From: Rheinheimera sp.
GTDB lineage: Bacteria; Pseudomonadota; Gammaproteobacteria; Enterobacterales; Alteromonadaceae
Length of the DNA: 64,000 nucleotides
Reading direction: 5' to 3'
Assembly (NCBI RefSeq): GCF_030690345.1
Contig: NZ_JAUYGV010000007.1
Location: 310,001 to 374,000, forward strand
Both the position numbers and the translations under genes were made by a program. Below the pieces are notes generated by a model. That model did no database searches and was not told the origin of the DNA. It worked only from the letters and a program-made list of their open reading frames with translations. Numbering within the stretch: the first letter of the stretch is position 1; each line of letters opens with the position of its first letter. Shown piece by piece: positions 1-9,762 of the stretch.

Positions 1-29
1 CTTAGGCCAGGCAAACTAAGGGCAGAATC

Positions 30-791
30 ATGACCACTAACGTAAATAACAATACTGCCCTTGACGGCATGTATTGGGATAACAAAGACAAAACACCGGA
101 GAAAAATAACGGTGCTTTAACGCAGTCAGATTTCTTTGCTTTGCTAACGCAGCAACTGGCGTTTCAGGATCCGACCAAGCCGGTAGAAAACGATCAGATG
201 ATTGCCCAAATGACCAACTTTACCATGGCCGACGGTATAGGATCTTTGAACGAGAGCTTTAAAGGCTTCGCCGAGAGCATGTCGTCAAACCAGGCGTTGC
301 AGGCCTCGTCTTTGGTTGGCCGCAGTGTGTTGACACAATCAGATGAAATTGTGTTTACCGGTGAAAGCTTAGCCCGCGGCAATATCGAGTTGGATAAGCC
401 GGCGACCAGGATGAAAATCAGTATCGAAAATGAAGCTGGCGAGCTGGTACAAACATTCAGTGTAGAAAACCCAAAAGTGGGTAAAAACGAATTTGTTTGG
501 GATGGTACCCATACCGGCTCCGGCGCGTCATCTGGTGGCAGCAATGCAGAAGGTGATGAGATACCTGCTGATGGCGATGATGAGGAGGTTATCGACAGGG
601 TAAACGCCGGTGTCTATAAAATTAAAGTAGATGTCAGTTATGCCGACGGCACCAATGCCAGTTTGCCGGTGAATGTCTATACCCCGGTAGGCAGCGTTAG
701 CATGAACGGTACCGGTGGCGGAATTATGTTAAACCTGATTGGCCTTGGCGCCGTGAAATTAGGTGATGTGTTAGAAGTTTCTTACGGTTAA
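30..791 (+). CDS. flgD: Flagellar hook assembly (scaffolding) protein FlgD
   Basis: ORF with typical FlgD N-terminus (ALTQSDFFALLTQQLAFQDPTKPVENDQMIAQMTNF); directly upstream of flgE. Confidence 0.95.
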   Translation: MTTNVNNNTALDGMYWDNKDKTPEKNNGALTQSDFFALLTQQLAFQDPTKPVENDQMIAQMTNFTMADGIGSLNESFKGFAESMSSNQALQASSLVGRSVLTQSDEIVFTGESLARGNIELDKPATRMKISIENEAGELVQTFSVENPKVGKNEFVWDGTHTGSGASSGGSNAEGDEIPADGDDEEVIDRVNAGVYKIKVDVSYADGTNASLPVNVYTPVGSVSMNGTGGGIMLNLIGLGAVKLGDVLEVSYG

Positions 792-810
792 CAGTGAGCT
801 GAGGTGAATT

Positions 811-2115
811 ATGAGTTTTAATATCGCACTAAGCGGCCTTGCCGCAGCACAGAAAGATTTGGATACTACGGCGAATAATATTGCCAACGTTAATACCACC
901 GGCTTTAAAGAGTCGCGGGCTGAATTTGCCGATGTGTATGCCACATCCATTTTTGCCTCCGGCCGCACTAAAGTAGGTGATGGTGTAACTACCTCTGTGG
1001 TGGCGCAGCAGTTTAGCCAGGGCTCGCTGCAATTTACCAATAACTCGCTGGATATGGCGATTACCGGCGAAGGCTTTTTTGCCTTAACCCCGGATCTGCA
1101 ATCGCGGGATTTAACCTATACCCGGTCCGGTGCGTTTAAATTAAATAAGGACAACTTTATTGTTGATAATAACGGCAACTTTTTGCAGGGCTTTGCCGTT
1201 AACTCGTTGACGGGTGATAACCAATCCGTCAGTTTAAGTACTGCACAGCCGATTACCATACCCACCACTGCTGGTGCGCCAAGGGCAACGAACAATATTT
1301 TTATCAATATGAATTTGGACTCACGACTGGATCCAACAGATGCTTTGCCGTTTGATGCCACTGATTCCGGAACCTATAACAATTCTACTTCTATAACGGT
1401 GTATGACAGCTTGGGTGAGTCTCATACTGCTACCATGTATTTTCGCCGCACAACTACCGTGCCACCGGCAAACTCCGAATGGGAAACCTTTGTGGTATGG
1501 GATGATGTAACTGCAGCGCCGTTCCAGGGAGACAACTTAGTCTTCGATTCAAGCGGTAACCTGGTTTTCACGCCGCCGGCACCGACACTAACAATGCCTT
1601 TTGCTGTACTGAACGACCCGCTAAACGGTTATCTGGATAACGGTGCGCAGTATCAGGCGGATATAGTGGTTAACTTCCGTGACCCGGCGAATACCAAATT
1701 ACCGACGCAAGTTGCCGGGGATTTTGACCCTACCAGCTTAAGCCAGGATGGTACTACAGTCGGTAGCTTAACCGGGGTAGATATTGATGCCTTTGGTCGC
1801 GTGCTGGCCAGTTACAGTAATGGTGATTCGGCTTATCTGGCCCAGGTAGCTATGGTACGTTTTGCTAATGTGCAGGGTTTAAAGCAGGTAGGTAATACGT
1901 CGTGGAAGCAGACTATTACTTCCGGTAAGCCTATCGGCGGCCAGGCCAATACCAATACCTTTGGTGCTATTAATGCCTCGGCACTGGAGCAGTCTAACGT
2001 TAACCTGACCACCGAGCTGGTGGATTTAATCAGCGCGCAGCGTAACTTCCAGGCGAACTCAAGGGCACTGGAAGTTAACAGTACCTTACAACAAACCGTA
2101 CTGCAGATCCGATAA
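811..2115 (+). CDS. flgE: Flagellar hook protein FlgE
   Basis: MSFNIALSGLAAAQKDLDTTANNIANVNTTGFKESRAEF and C-terminal ELVDLISAQRNFQANSRALEV. Confidence 0.95.
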   Translation: MSFNIALSGLAAAQKDLDTTANNIANVNTTGFKESRAEFADVYATSIFASGRTKVGDGVTTSVVAQQFSQGSLQFTNNSLDMAITGEGFFALTPDLQSRDLTYTRSGAFKLNKDNFIVDNNGNFLQGFAVNSLTGDNQSVSLSTAQPITIPTTAGAPRATNNIFINMNLDSRLDPTDALPFDATDSGTYNNSTSITVYDSLGESHTATMYFRRTTTVPPANSEWETFVVWDDVTAAPFQGDNLVFDSSGNLVFTPPAPTLTMPFAVLNDPLNGYLDNGAQYQADIVVNFRDPANTKLPTQVAGDFDPTSLSQDGTTVGSLTGVDIDAFGRVLASYSNGDSAYLAQVAMVRFANVQGLKQVGNTSWKQTITSGKPIGGQANTNTFGAINASALEQSNVNLTTELVDLISAQRNFQANSRALEVNSTLQQTVLQIR

Positions 2116-2161
2116 TTAAATTTTAATATTTATTTAATTGTCATTTGTTTCTGTTTTGGTT

Positions 2162-2189
2162 AACCTCCTGTTTCTTTAAATAGGAGGTT
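2162..2189 (+). promoter_or_regulatory. Inverted repeat AACCTCCT-N12-AGGAGGTT overlapping the SD of the next gene
   Basis: 8-bp perfect inverted repeat; right arm contains AGGAGG, just upstream of ATG 2192. Confidence 0.6.
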
Positions 2190-2191
2190 TT

Positions 2192-3223
2192 ATGCAATTT
2201 ATCAGGTACTTAATATTAGTTACTTCTTTTTTATCTGCTTTGGCAGTAAAAGCTGAAGAGATTGTCGATATTGTTAATACTCATAATTACACCTTATATA
2301 ATAAGGCTGCTACGATAACCAGAGAGTTTAATATTGCCCCGCAGCCGGGTTTTGCTAACCTCACTATTGTTAGTGCTACACCGTCGTCTGATAGTAAGTT
2401 CATTATCTGTGAAATACGGGTTTTTCATCCTGATGGCAGGCGGATTAAAGATTTATTCTGTCAAGGCGAGGGGCATGATACCCGTGTTTTATCGCCGTCT
2501 GTTGATGCTAGCACCGGACTGAGGGTGGAAGTTGCGCTGCAGTACTTTGATAGCGAGCTGCCGGCTAGCACTGCAAAAAATTACAGCTTCAGCAGCCGGT
2601 TTCGTTTTTCAGATACAGTAGATACCGGAGAGGTCGTTGAGCCGGAGGAACCTGAAGAGCCGGTGGAGCCTACTCAGCCTGCCTTTTTATCGGATTATCA
2701 GTCTAAGAATAGCTCTATGGGGCCAAGCAGCTATGCGACCCAGTCTTTTATGTTCCGCCGCGATGAAGCTTACCCGGCACTGGTGGGGTTTAAACTCTCA
2801 AGTAGTTATACAGCTACTGTGGTTGATTGCTCGTTTCAGGTTAATGGCATAAGGACAGTTGATGGTGTCAGGGTTGCAGAACGGCTGTTGTCGGACAATT
2901 GCAGTAACCGTAACCGCAAATTATTTTTGGTAAAAACACCTGATAATCCGACAGATTTTGAACAAGTTAACGTGAGTGTGAGATTTCATAACCGGCATGT
3001 AAGAAACTCAGCTTTTACGCAAAGCACGTTTGAGCTTATAAAGGGTGCTGTTGATGATGCTGATGCTGATGGCTTGCCTGCCTGGTACGAAGAATATTTC
3101 AATTTATCTGACAATGATTATAACGATGCCTTTATAGATAGTGATGGCGATGGCTATAGTAATATTGATGAGTATTTAGGTGGTTCTGATCCCACATATG
3201 CTGCCAGTACTCCTGCGATGTAA
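2192..3223 (+). CDS. Hypothetical secreted protein with C-terminal Ca-binding (TSP3/EF-hand-like) D-rich repeats
   Basis: N-terminal signal peptide (MQFIRYLILVTSFLSALAVKAEE); C-terminal DADADGLPAWYEEYFNL...DSDGDGYSNIDEYLGGSDPT; strong SD AGGAGG. Confidence 0.8.
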   Translation: MQFIRYLILVTSFLSALAVKAEEIVDIVNTHNYTLYNKAATITREFNIAPQPGFANLTIVSATPSSDSKFIICEIRVFHPDGRRIKDLFCQGEGHDTRVLSPSVDASTGLRVEVALQYFDSELPASTAKNYSFSSRFRFSDTVDTGEVVEPEEPEEPVEPTQPAFLSDYQSKNSSMGPSSYATQSFMFRRDEAYPALVGFKLSSSYTATVVDCSFQVNGIRTVDGVRVAERLLSDNCSNRNRKLFLVKTPDNPTDFEQVNVSVRFHNRHVRNSAFTQSTFELIKGAVDDADADGLPAWYEEYFNLSDNDYNDAFIDSDGDGYSNIDEYLGGSDPTYAASTPAM

Positions 3224-3242
3224 CTGAAAAACGTGTTTTAAC

Positions 3243-3271
3243 AAGACCTGCACTATGCAGGTCTTTTTTTT
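3243..3271 (+). terminator. Rho-independent terminator after the secreted-protein gene
   Basis: AAGACCTGCA-CTA-TGCAGGTCTT perfect stem followed by a T-run. Confidence 0.85.
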
Positions 3272-3286
3272 GGCCTGTTTATTGCT
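3271..3286 (+). promoter_or_regulatory. Putative sigma54 promoter of flgF operon
   Basis: TGGCCTGTTTATTGCT (GG-N10-GC), 33 nt upstream of flgF ATG. Confidence 0.65.
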
Positions 3287-3319
3287 AGATAAAATACATA
3301 GATTTTATCTGCGGAGCAC

Positions 3320-4069
3320 GTGATGGATCGTCTGTTATATATCGCCATGAGCGGTGCCAAAGAAAATATGAACAGTATAGCGGTGCGGGCTAATAACCTG
3401 GCCAATACCGGTACTGTTGGCTTTAAAGCCGATTTTGAGCAGGCCAGATCAATGCAGGCCTTTGGTGAAGGTTTGCCCACCCGCGTGTTCTCGTTGACTG
3501 AGCAACCAGGTCAAAACTTTGACGCCGGTGCAATTATTATGACTGAGCGCGAGCTGGATGTTGCCATTCAGGGCGATGGTTGGCTGGCTGTGCAGGCACC
3601 GGATGGTAACGAAGCCTACACCCGCGGCGGTAATTTACAGATCAGTGCCACCGGTATGTTGGAAACCTCTTCCGGCCTGCCGGTAATGGGCGATGATGGC
3701 CCGATCCAGTTGCCGGTGCCGCTGGCAAAAGTGGAGATAGCACTTGATGGCACCATTAGCGTATTGCCACAAGGCGCTCCGGCTGACGCTATTTTGCCGG
3801 CCGGCAGAATTAAGTTGGTGCGGCCGCTGAACAGCGAGATGGAAAAAGGCAACGATGGCCTGTTCCGGCGTAAAGACGGCCAGATTGCGGAAGCCGCGGT
3901 GGATGTCAGCCTGCTCAAAGGCGCTATTGAGAGCAGCAATGTCAATGCGATAGGCGAGATGACTTATATGATTAGTCTGCAGCGTCAGTTTGAGCTGCAG
4001 GTAAAGATGATGAAAAGCGCTGAAGAGATGGATCGTCAGCAAAATCAGTTACTCAGAATAGTCGGCTAA
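3320..4069 (+). CDS. flgF: Flagellar basal-body rod protein FlgF
   Basis: MDRLLYIAMSGAKENMNSIAVRANNLANTGTVGFKADFEQ; upstream of flgG. Confidence 0.95.
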   Translation: MMDRLLYIAMSGAKENMNSIAVRANNLANTGTVGFKADFEQARSMQAFGEGLPTRVFSLTEQPGQNFDAGAIIMTERELDVAIQGDGWLAVQAPDGNEAYTRGGNLQISATGMLETSSGLPVMGDDGPIQLPVPLAKVEIALDGTISVLPQGAPADAILPAGRIKLVRPLNSEMEKGNDGLFRRKDGQIAEAAVDVSLLKGAIESSNVNAIGEMTYMISLQRQFELQVKMMKSAEEMDRQQNQLLRIVG

Positions 4070-4110
4070 TTAGCTGAATAAGCAAAGGGCTCAGGCCCCG
4101 GGAGGCACAC

Positions 4111-4899
4111 ATGCATCCAGCATTATGGATCAGTAAAACCGGTTTAGACGCCAAACAGCGTGATATTTCGGTTATTTCAAACAACCTGGCCAATGCCAGT
4201 ACGGTAGGTTTTAAAAAGAGCCGTGCGATATTTGAAGACTTGCTGTATCAAAACGTTAATCAGCCGGGCGGTGCGTCTTCACAGAACTCGGAACTACCCA
4301 ACGGTTTAATGATTGGTGCCGGTACCAAGGTGGTGGCAACGCAGAAAAACTTTACTCAAGGCAATATGTTAACTACGGATAACAGCCTGGATATGATGGT
4401 GCAGGGCCATGGTTTTTTTGAGATCCTGATGCCGGACGGCACCATCTCCTACACCCGTAATGGCCAGTTTACCGTAGATGACGAAGGTAACCTGGTGACT
4501 TCGGGGGCCGGCTATCAGGTACAACCAAACATTGTTATTCCGCCGGATGCGCGCAGCATTACGGTATCGCAAGACGGCCAGGTGTCAGTGCAATTACCGG
4601 GCGAAGGCGAACCGGCCGTACTGGGCCAGCTTACGGTAACCAACTTTATTAATCCGGCCGGTTTAGAGCCTATAGGGCAGAACTTGTTTAACGAAACCGG
4701 TGCCAGTGGTGACCCGGTGCAGGGTATTCCCGGTTTGGAAGGCCTTGGCATTATTGTGCAGGGCGCGCTGGAAACCTCAAACGTGAATGTTACCGAAGAG
4801 CTGGTGAGTTTAATTGAGAGCCAACGGGTGTATGAGATGAACTCGAAAGTGATTTCGTCGGTAGACCAAATGCTTGGCTTTGCTATTCAGCAGCTGTAA
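4111..4899 (+). CDS. flgG: Flagellar distal rod protein FlgG
   Basis: MHPALWISKTGLDAKQRDISVISNNLANASTVGFKKSRAIFEDLLYQ. Confidence 0.97.
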   Translation: MHPALWISKTGLDAKQRDISVISNNLANASTVGFKKSRAIFEDLLYQNVNQPGGASSQNSELPNGLMIGAGTKVVATQKNFTQGNMLTTDNSLDMMVQGHGFFEILMPDGTISYTRNGQFTVDDEGNLVTSGAGYQVQPNIVIPPDARSITVSQDGQVSVQLPGEGEPAVLGQLTVTNFINPAGLEPIGQNLFNETGASGDPVQGIPGLEGLGIIVQGALETSNVNVTEELVSLIESQRVYEMNSKVISSVDQMLGFAIQQL

Positions 4900-4910
4900 C
4901 AGGAGGCTTT

Positions 4911-5585
4911 ATGTTACGCATTATTACCGGATGTTGTGTGCTATTGCTGGCAGGCTGCGCGTCATTGCAGGAGCCACAGGCCGACGATCCTTACTTTGCG
5001 CCGTTAATGCCTGAGCCGCCGTCGCGGCCGCTGGTGCAAAACGGCTCGCTGTTTGCGCAAAATCACTCCAACAGCCTGTATTCGGATAATAAAGCGCGGC
5101 ACGAAGGCGACATTATTACCGTGGTGTTAAAAGAGCGCACCCAAGCCAGCAAAAACGCCAAGACCGAAATGAAAAAAGACAGTTCAGCCTCGTTTGAGCC
5201 AATCATAGGCCTTGGTGGGCGAAATGTATCGGCAGCCGGCAACGTACTGCAATTTGGTGCCGACTCGTCATCAGATTACAAAGGCGATGCCAAGGCGGAC
5301 CAAAGTAACAGCCTGGTCGGTGATATCTCGGTTAACGTATTACAGGTACTGAACAACGGCAACCTGGTGATCCGCGGTGAAAAATGGCTGACATTAAATA
5401 CCGGTAAAGAATATATCCGCTTAACCGGGGTGATCCGTTCTTCTGACGTCGATGTGAACAACACCGTAGAGTCGACCAAAATTGCCAATGCCCGCATTGA
5501 ATACAGTGGCACCGGGGCTACACACGGTGGCCAGTCTCCCGGTTGGCTAAGCCGGTTCTTTAACGGCCCGCTGTGGCCTTTCTAG
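4911..5585 (+). CDS. flgH: Flagellar L-ring lipoprotein FlgH
   Basis: Lipobox [36 protein letters not shown]. Confidence 0.95.
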   Translation: MLRIITGCCVLLLAGCASLQEPQADDPYFAPLMPEPPSRPLVQNGSLFAQNHSNSLYSDNKARHEGDIITVVLKERTQASKNAKTEMKKDSSASFEPIIGLGGRNVSAAGNVLQFGADSSSDYKGDAKADQSNSLVGDISVNVLQVLNNGNLVIRGEKWLTLNTGKEYIRLTGVIRSSDVDVNNTVESTKIANARIEYSGTGATHGGQSPGWLSRFFNGPLWPF

Positions 5586-5595
5586 GAGAGATGTA

Positions 5596-6693
5596 ATGAA
5601 AGGCATATTGTATCCGTTATTGTCGCTGCTGTTACTACTGGCGCTGAGCCCGGTTAATGCTGCACGTATTAAAGATGTGGCTGACGTTGAGGGCGTGCGC
5701 AGTAACCAACTGGTAGGCTATGGCCTGGTAGTGGGGTTACCCGGCACCGGTGAACAAAGCCCGTTTACCGAGCAAAGCTTTCGCACCATGCTAAGCAATT
5801 TTGGTATTACTTTGCCGGGCAATATGAAAGCGCAAATTAAAAATGTCGCCGCCGTTGCCGTGCATGCGGAGTTGCCGGCTTTTGCCAAGCCCGGTCAAAG
5901 TCTGGATATTACCGTATCCTCCGTCGGCAGCGCCAAAAGCCTGCGTGGTGGCACCTTAATGCAAACTTTTTTAACCGGTTTGGACGGTAATGTTTATGCC
6001 GTGGCTCAGGGCAGCCTGATTGTCAGTGGCTTGGGCGCCGAGGGCCTGGACGGCTCACGTATTTTGGTTAATACGCCTACTGTCGGCCGTATTCCTAACG
6101 GCGCCATGGTTGAGCGCGAAGTTATTTCGCCCTTTGCTCAGGGCGACTTTATTACCTTTAATTTAAAACGGTCTGACTTTACCACCGCCAAGCGGTTGGC
6201 TGAAGCCATCAACAGTTTTATGGGACCGGAAACCGCTTACTCGATGGATGCTACCTCGGTACAGGTCAGGGCGCCGCGCGATATCAACCAGCGCGTGTCT
6301 TACTTGTCTACATTGGAGAACCTGAGTTTTGAGCCAGGCGATCACTCCGCCAAAATTATTATTAATTCGCGTACCGGCACTATTGTTATCGGCAAAGAGG
6401 TACGTTTGTTTCCTGCAGCGGTAACCCATGGCGGCTTAACGGTAACTATTGCGGAAAACCCGCGTGTAGTGCAGCCGGGGCCTTTAGCCGGTGGCGAGAC
6501 GGCCATTGAAGAGAACACTATTATTGATGTACGGCCGGATCAATCACGTATGTTTAAGTTTGACCCTGGCGTAACTCTGGATGATTTAGTGCGCACGGTT
6601 AATGCCGTAGGCGCCGCGCCCGGTGATTTAATGGCCATCCTGGAAGCGCTGAAAGAAGCCGGTGCTATTCATGGCGAATTGGTGGTGATCTGA
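5596..6693 (+). CDS. flgI: Flagellar P-ring protein FlgI
   Basis: [31 protein letters not shown]. Confidence 0.97.
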   Translation: MKGILYPLLSLLLLLALSPVNAARIKDVADVEGVRSNQLVGYGLVVGLPGTGEQSPFTEQSFRTMLSNFGITLPGNMKAQIKNVAAVAVHAELPAFAKPGQSLDITVSSVGSAKSLRGGTLMQTFLTGLDGNVYAVAQGSLIVSGLGAEGLDGSRILVNTPTVGRIPNGAMVEREVISPFAQGDFITFNLKRSDFTTAKRLAEAINSFMGPETAYSMDATSVQVRAPRDINQRVSYLSTLENLSFEPGDHSAKIIINSRTGTIVIGKEVRLFPAAVTHGGLTVTIAENPRVVQPGPLAGGETAIEENTIIDVRPDQSRMFKFDPGVTLDDLVRTVNAVGAAPGDLMAILEALKEAGAIHGELVVI

Positions 6694-6694
6694 T

Positions 6695-7699
6695 ATGAGC
6701 CTGACGCCCAACAATGTGTCTTATCATGACCTTGCCAGCCTGCAGCAAATCAGCAGCAATTCGGCTAAGGATGAAAAAGCGGCATTACGTCAGGCAGCAC
6801 AGCAGTTCGAATCGATTTTTTTTGGTATGTTGCTCAGCAGTATGCGCAAAGCCAATGCCGGCTTTGAAGTAGACGGCATGATGAACAGCCAAACCACCAA
6901 GTTTTACCGTGATATGCATGACAGCCAAATGGCCACCGATTTAGCGCAAAAAGGCGCTTTGGGCCTGGCCGATTTGCTGGTGCAGCAATTAAGCCCGGCA
7001 CTGGGTGGCAGTGCAAAACCGGAAGAAAAAGCGGAAAAAACACTGCAGATGCCAACGCATATTCTGCCGGCGCGCAAAGCTAACGCCGTTACAGCGTTAG
7101 CAAATACCGTACAGACGGCGCCTGTCGCAGCAGATATATCAGCAGAAGCTGCCGGTGCTGCCGCACAAGAGAGCACCGGCTGGCAAGTGGCCAGCCCAGC
7201 CGATTTTGTCAAAAGTTTATTGCCGGCGGCAAGGCAAACCGCCAAAGCGCTGGGGCTGGATCCGTTGGCTCTGGTGGCGCAAGCCGCGTTGGAAACCGGT
7301 TGGGGCCAACGTATGATAAAAACGGCGCAGGGCGAAAACAGTTTTAACCTGTTTGGTATTAAGGCCAACAACGGTTGGCAAGGGCAAACGGCGGTGGTTG
7401 ATACGCTGGAGTACCGCGGTGGTGTGGCGAAAAAAGAGCAAGCCAAATTCCGCGCCTATGATTCACCGGCGCACAGTTTGCAGGACTATGTAGACTTTAT
7501 CAGTGGCAGTTCGCGCTATCAGGACGCGGTAAAGGTAACGACAGATGCAAAAGCTTATTTTGAGCAACTGCAGGCAGCAGGTTATGCCACCGACCCGGCT
7601 TATGCGCAAAAAATTATGGCCGTATATCAAAGTCCTGTGATGCAACAGGTACGCTCAGAGCAAGATGATGCTCAAGAAAGCAGTGTTGGCGCCGATTAA
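6695..7699 (+). CDS. flgJ: FlgJ rod cap / peptidoglycan hydrolase (bifunctional)
   Basis: N-terminal rod-binding domain plus glucosaminidase-type domain (LALVAQAALETGWGQRMIKTAQGENSFNLFGIKANNGWQG). Confidence 0.95.
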   Translation: MSLTPNNVSYHDLASLQQISSNSAKDEKAALRQAAQQFESIFFGMLLSSMRKANAGFEVDGMMNSQTTKFYRDMHDSQMATDLAQKGALGLADLLVQQLSPALGGSAKPEEKAEKTLQMPTHILPARKANAVTALANTVQTAPVAADISAEAAGAAAQESTGWQVASPADFVKSLLPAARQTAKALGLDPLALVAQAALETGWGQRMIKTAQGENSFNLFGIKANNGWQGQTAVVDTLEYRGGVAKKEQAKFRAYDSPAHSLQDYVDFISGSSRYQDAVKVTTDAKAYFEQLQAAGYATDPAYAQKIMAVYQSPVMQQVRSEQDDAQESSVGAD

Positions 7700-7741
7700 T
7701 AATTGAATGGGCGCAGCATAGCGGCGCCAGCGGAGAGAGCA

Positions 7742-9760
7742 ATGTCAGACAATTTACTGAGAATAGGCACGTCGGCCATTTTGGCTAACAGCACCTTACT
7801 CAACACCACCAGTAATAACATTGCCAACATTAATACTGAAGGCTATGTGCGCCAGCGCACCGAATTTGAATCGCAAATTCTCGGCCTTGGGGTGGGTAAG
7901 GGCACTACAGAGCGTCTGGTCAGTGACTTTACGTTAAAACAGCTGCGTCGCGATACGTCTAACTATAGCTATGCGCAACAGTATGTTACCGAAGCCAACC
8001 GCGTCGATGCGTTGTTTTCTAACCCGGCTAACAGTATTGCTACCGGCATTAATGACCTGTTTAAGCAATTTCAAATTGCTAACAATGAACCGGCCACCCT
8101 GGCCAACCGGCAACTGATTATCGGTAGTTCGCAGGCATTGCTGGATAAATTCTCTACCTTGTCCAGTCTGGTGTTGGATCAGGAAAACTTTGTTAATCAA
8201 CAACTGGATATCTATACCAGTGAAACCAACGGTTACATTAAGCAAATTGCTGATTTAAACCTCGAAATTGCCTCATTTGGTACCGGCAACAGCCGGCCGG
8301 TGCCGCTGGATTTGCTGGATAAACGCGATTTGGCCATTAAAAACCTGGCGGAAATGGTGGAGATCCGCACCCTGGATGCAGACAATGGCGAGAAGCTGGT
8401 GTTTCTCGGCACCGGGCAGTCCTTAGTGGTTGAGCGCGGCCAGTTTAATCTGATGACACTGCGCGGCGATCCTGACCCTTCACAGCGCGATCTGAAGCTG
8501 CAATTGGCAGGGCGCACCAGTGTTGAACGTGATATCGATATAGAGGCCCTGGGTGGTAAAATCGGTGGCCTGCTGAAATTCAGAGAAGAAATTCTGGTAC
8601 CAACGCAAAACCGGCTCGGGCAATTGGCGCTGTCGATGACGGATGCCATGAACAGTCAAAACCGTTTGGGCATGAACCTTAACGGTGAAATTGGCGGTAA
8701 TTTGTTTACCTTGCCGGTAAGCAGTGGCTTTGCCTTATCAAGCAATGCCGGTACCGGTGCTGTTACGGTAGGTATTGAGCAGGGCGAGGGTGAGAGTTTA
8801 CCACCGAATGATTTTTTGCTTACGGTTGAAGCTGGCCAGGTAAGGATCCAGGCTATTGATATAAAGGGTAATGTTATTACCGGTTCTGATAAAGTGGTGC
8901 CGGTAGGCGGCTTCCCTGCCACTATCAGTTCGGCAGATGCCGGTGGCGACTTATACGGGCTGGAAATTACCCTCACCGGCGCACCGGCGGTAGGCGATCA
9001 GTTTCAATTAAAACCGCTGAGTACCGCATCCAGAACCCTAAACCTGGCGACAACGCGGCCGGAAGATATCGCCCTGGCTTCGCCGGTACGTACAGAGTTT
9101 AGCGTAACAAATTTAGGCAATGCTCAGGTTGAAGGCTTAACGGTAACTGATACTACGCCGGCAACCTTGCCTGATTATGGCTTTGATACACCGTCTGGCT
9201 TAATTAACGGCCCCTGGACCATGACGTATACCGGTGGCGATACCTTTGAAATAGTAGATAACCTGGGTAACCCGGTCGCAACGGCAGCTTTTGGTTCAAA
9301 TCAGTATCAGGATATTTTTGCCCAGGCGGGTATTGATGTCGGTTTTGATTTTTCGGTTACCGGCGTACCGGCTATCGGTGATACCTTTAATATCAGCTTT
9401 AACGACGGTGGTTTTAATGATAACCGTAATGGTTTGGCGTTGTCGGCACTGCAAACTGCGCAAACCACGCGGTTAAATCCGTTGTCGGTACCGGGTGGGG
9501 TTAACTCGGTCAGTTTTAATCAGTCTTATGGCGACATGGTCAGCTTAATTGGCGAGCGCACTAATCAGGCGCGTAATAACGAAGCAGCCGGCAAGGCCTT
9601 GTTGGAGCAAACCACGGCCTGGTATGAATCCTTGTCTGGTGTAAGTTTGGATGAAGAAGCGTCTAATTTAGTGCGGTTTCAGCAAACCTATGCGGCCGCG
9701 GCCAGGATCATTTCAACGTCGCAAACGGTGTTTGACACCTTATTAGCGGCAGTGAGGTAG
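7742..9760 (+). CDS. flgK: Flagellar hook-associated protein 1 FlgK
   Basis: MSDNLLRIGTSAILANSTLLNTTSNNIANINTEGYVRQR; start set to the ATG at 7742 (SD GGAGAG), not the TTG at 7703. Confidence 0.93.
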   Translation: MSDNLLRIGTSAILANSTLLNTTSNNIANINTEGYVRQRTEFESQILGLGVGKGTTERLVSDFTLKQLRRDTSNYSYAQQYVTEANRVDALFSNPANSIATGINDLFKQFQIANNEPATLANRQLIIGSSQALLDKFSTLSSLVLDQENFVNQQLDIYTSETNGYIKQIADLNLEIASFGTGNSRPVPLDLLDKRDLAIKNLAEMVEIRTLDADNGEKLVFLGTGQSLVVERGQFNLMTLRGDPDPSQRDLKLQLAGRTSVERDIDIEALGGKIGGLLKFREEILVPTQNRLGQLALSMTDAMNSQNRLGMNLNGEIGGNLFTLPVSSGFALSSNAGTGAVTVGIEQGEGESLPPNDFLLTVEAGQVRIQAIDIKGNVITGSDKVVPVGGFPATISSADAGGDLYGLEITLTGAPAVGDQFQLKPLSTASRTLNLATTRPEDIALASPVRTEFSVTNLGNAQVEGLTVTDTTPATLPDYGFDTPSGLINGPWTMTYTGGDTFEIVDNLGNPVATAAFGSNQYQDIFAQAGIDVGFDFSVTGVPAIGDTFNISFNDGGFNDNRNGLALSALQTAQTTRLNPLSVPGGVNSVSFNQSYGDMVSLIGERTNQARNNEAAGKALLEQTTAWYESLSGVSLDEEASNLVRFQQTYAAAARIISTSQTVFDTLLAAVR

Positions 9761-9762
9761 TG

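Noticed and set aside
6904-7446. Long antisense ORFs (e.g. 180 aa opposite flgJ, 261 aa opposite fliK, 301 aa opposite fliL/fliM)
   Set aside because: Fully overlap well-supported flagellar CDSs, low-complexity or implausible compositions, no RBS or recognisable domain; explained by codon bias of the sense strand.
7703-7741. TTG start of flgK and similar N-terminal extensions (fliS 16961, flagellin 3 13117, flhA 54627, pseG 33223)
   Set aside because: Internal starts match conserved family N-termini and have better-placed SD sequences.
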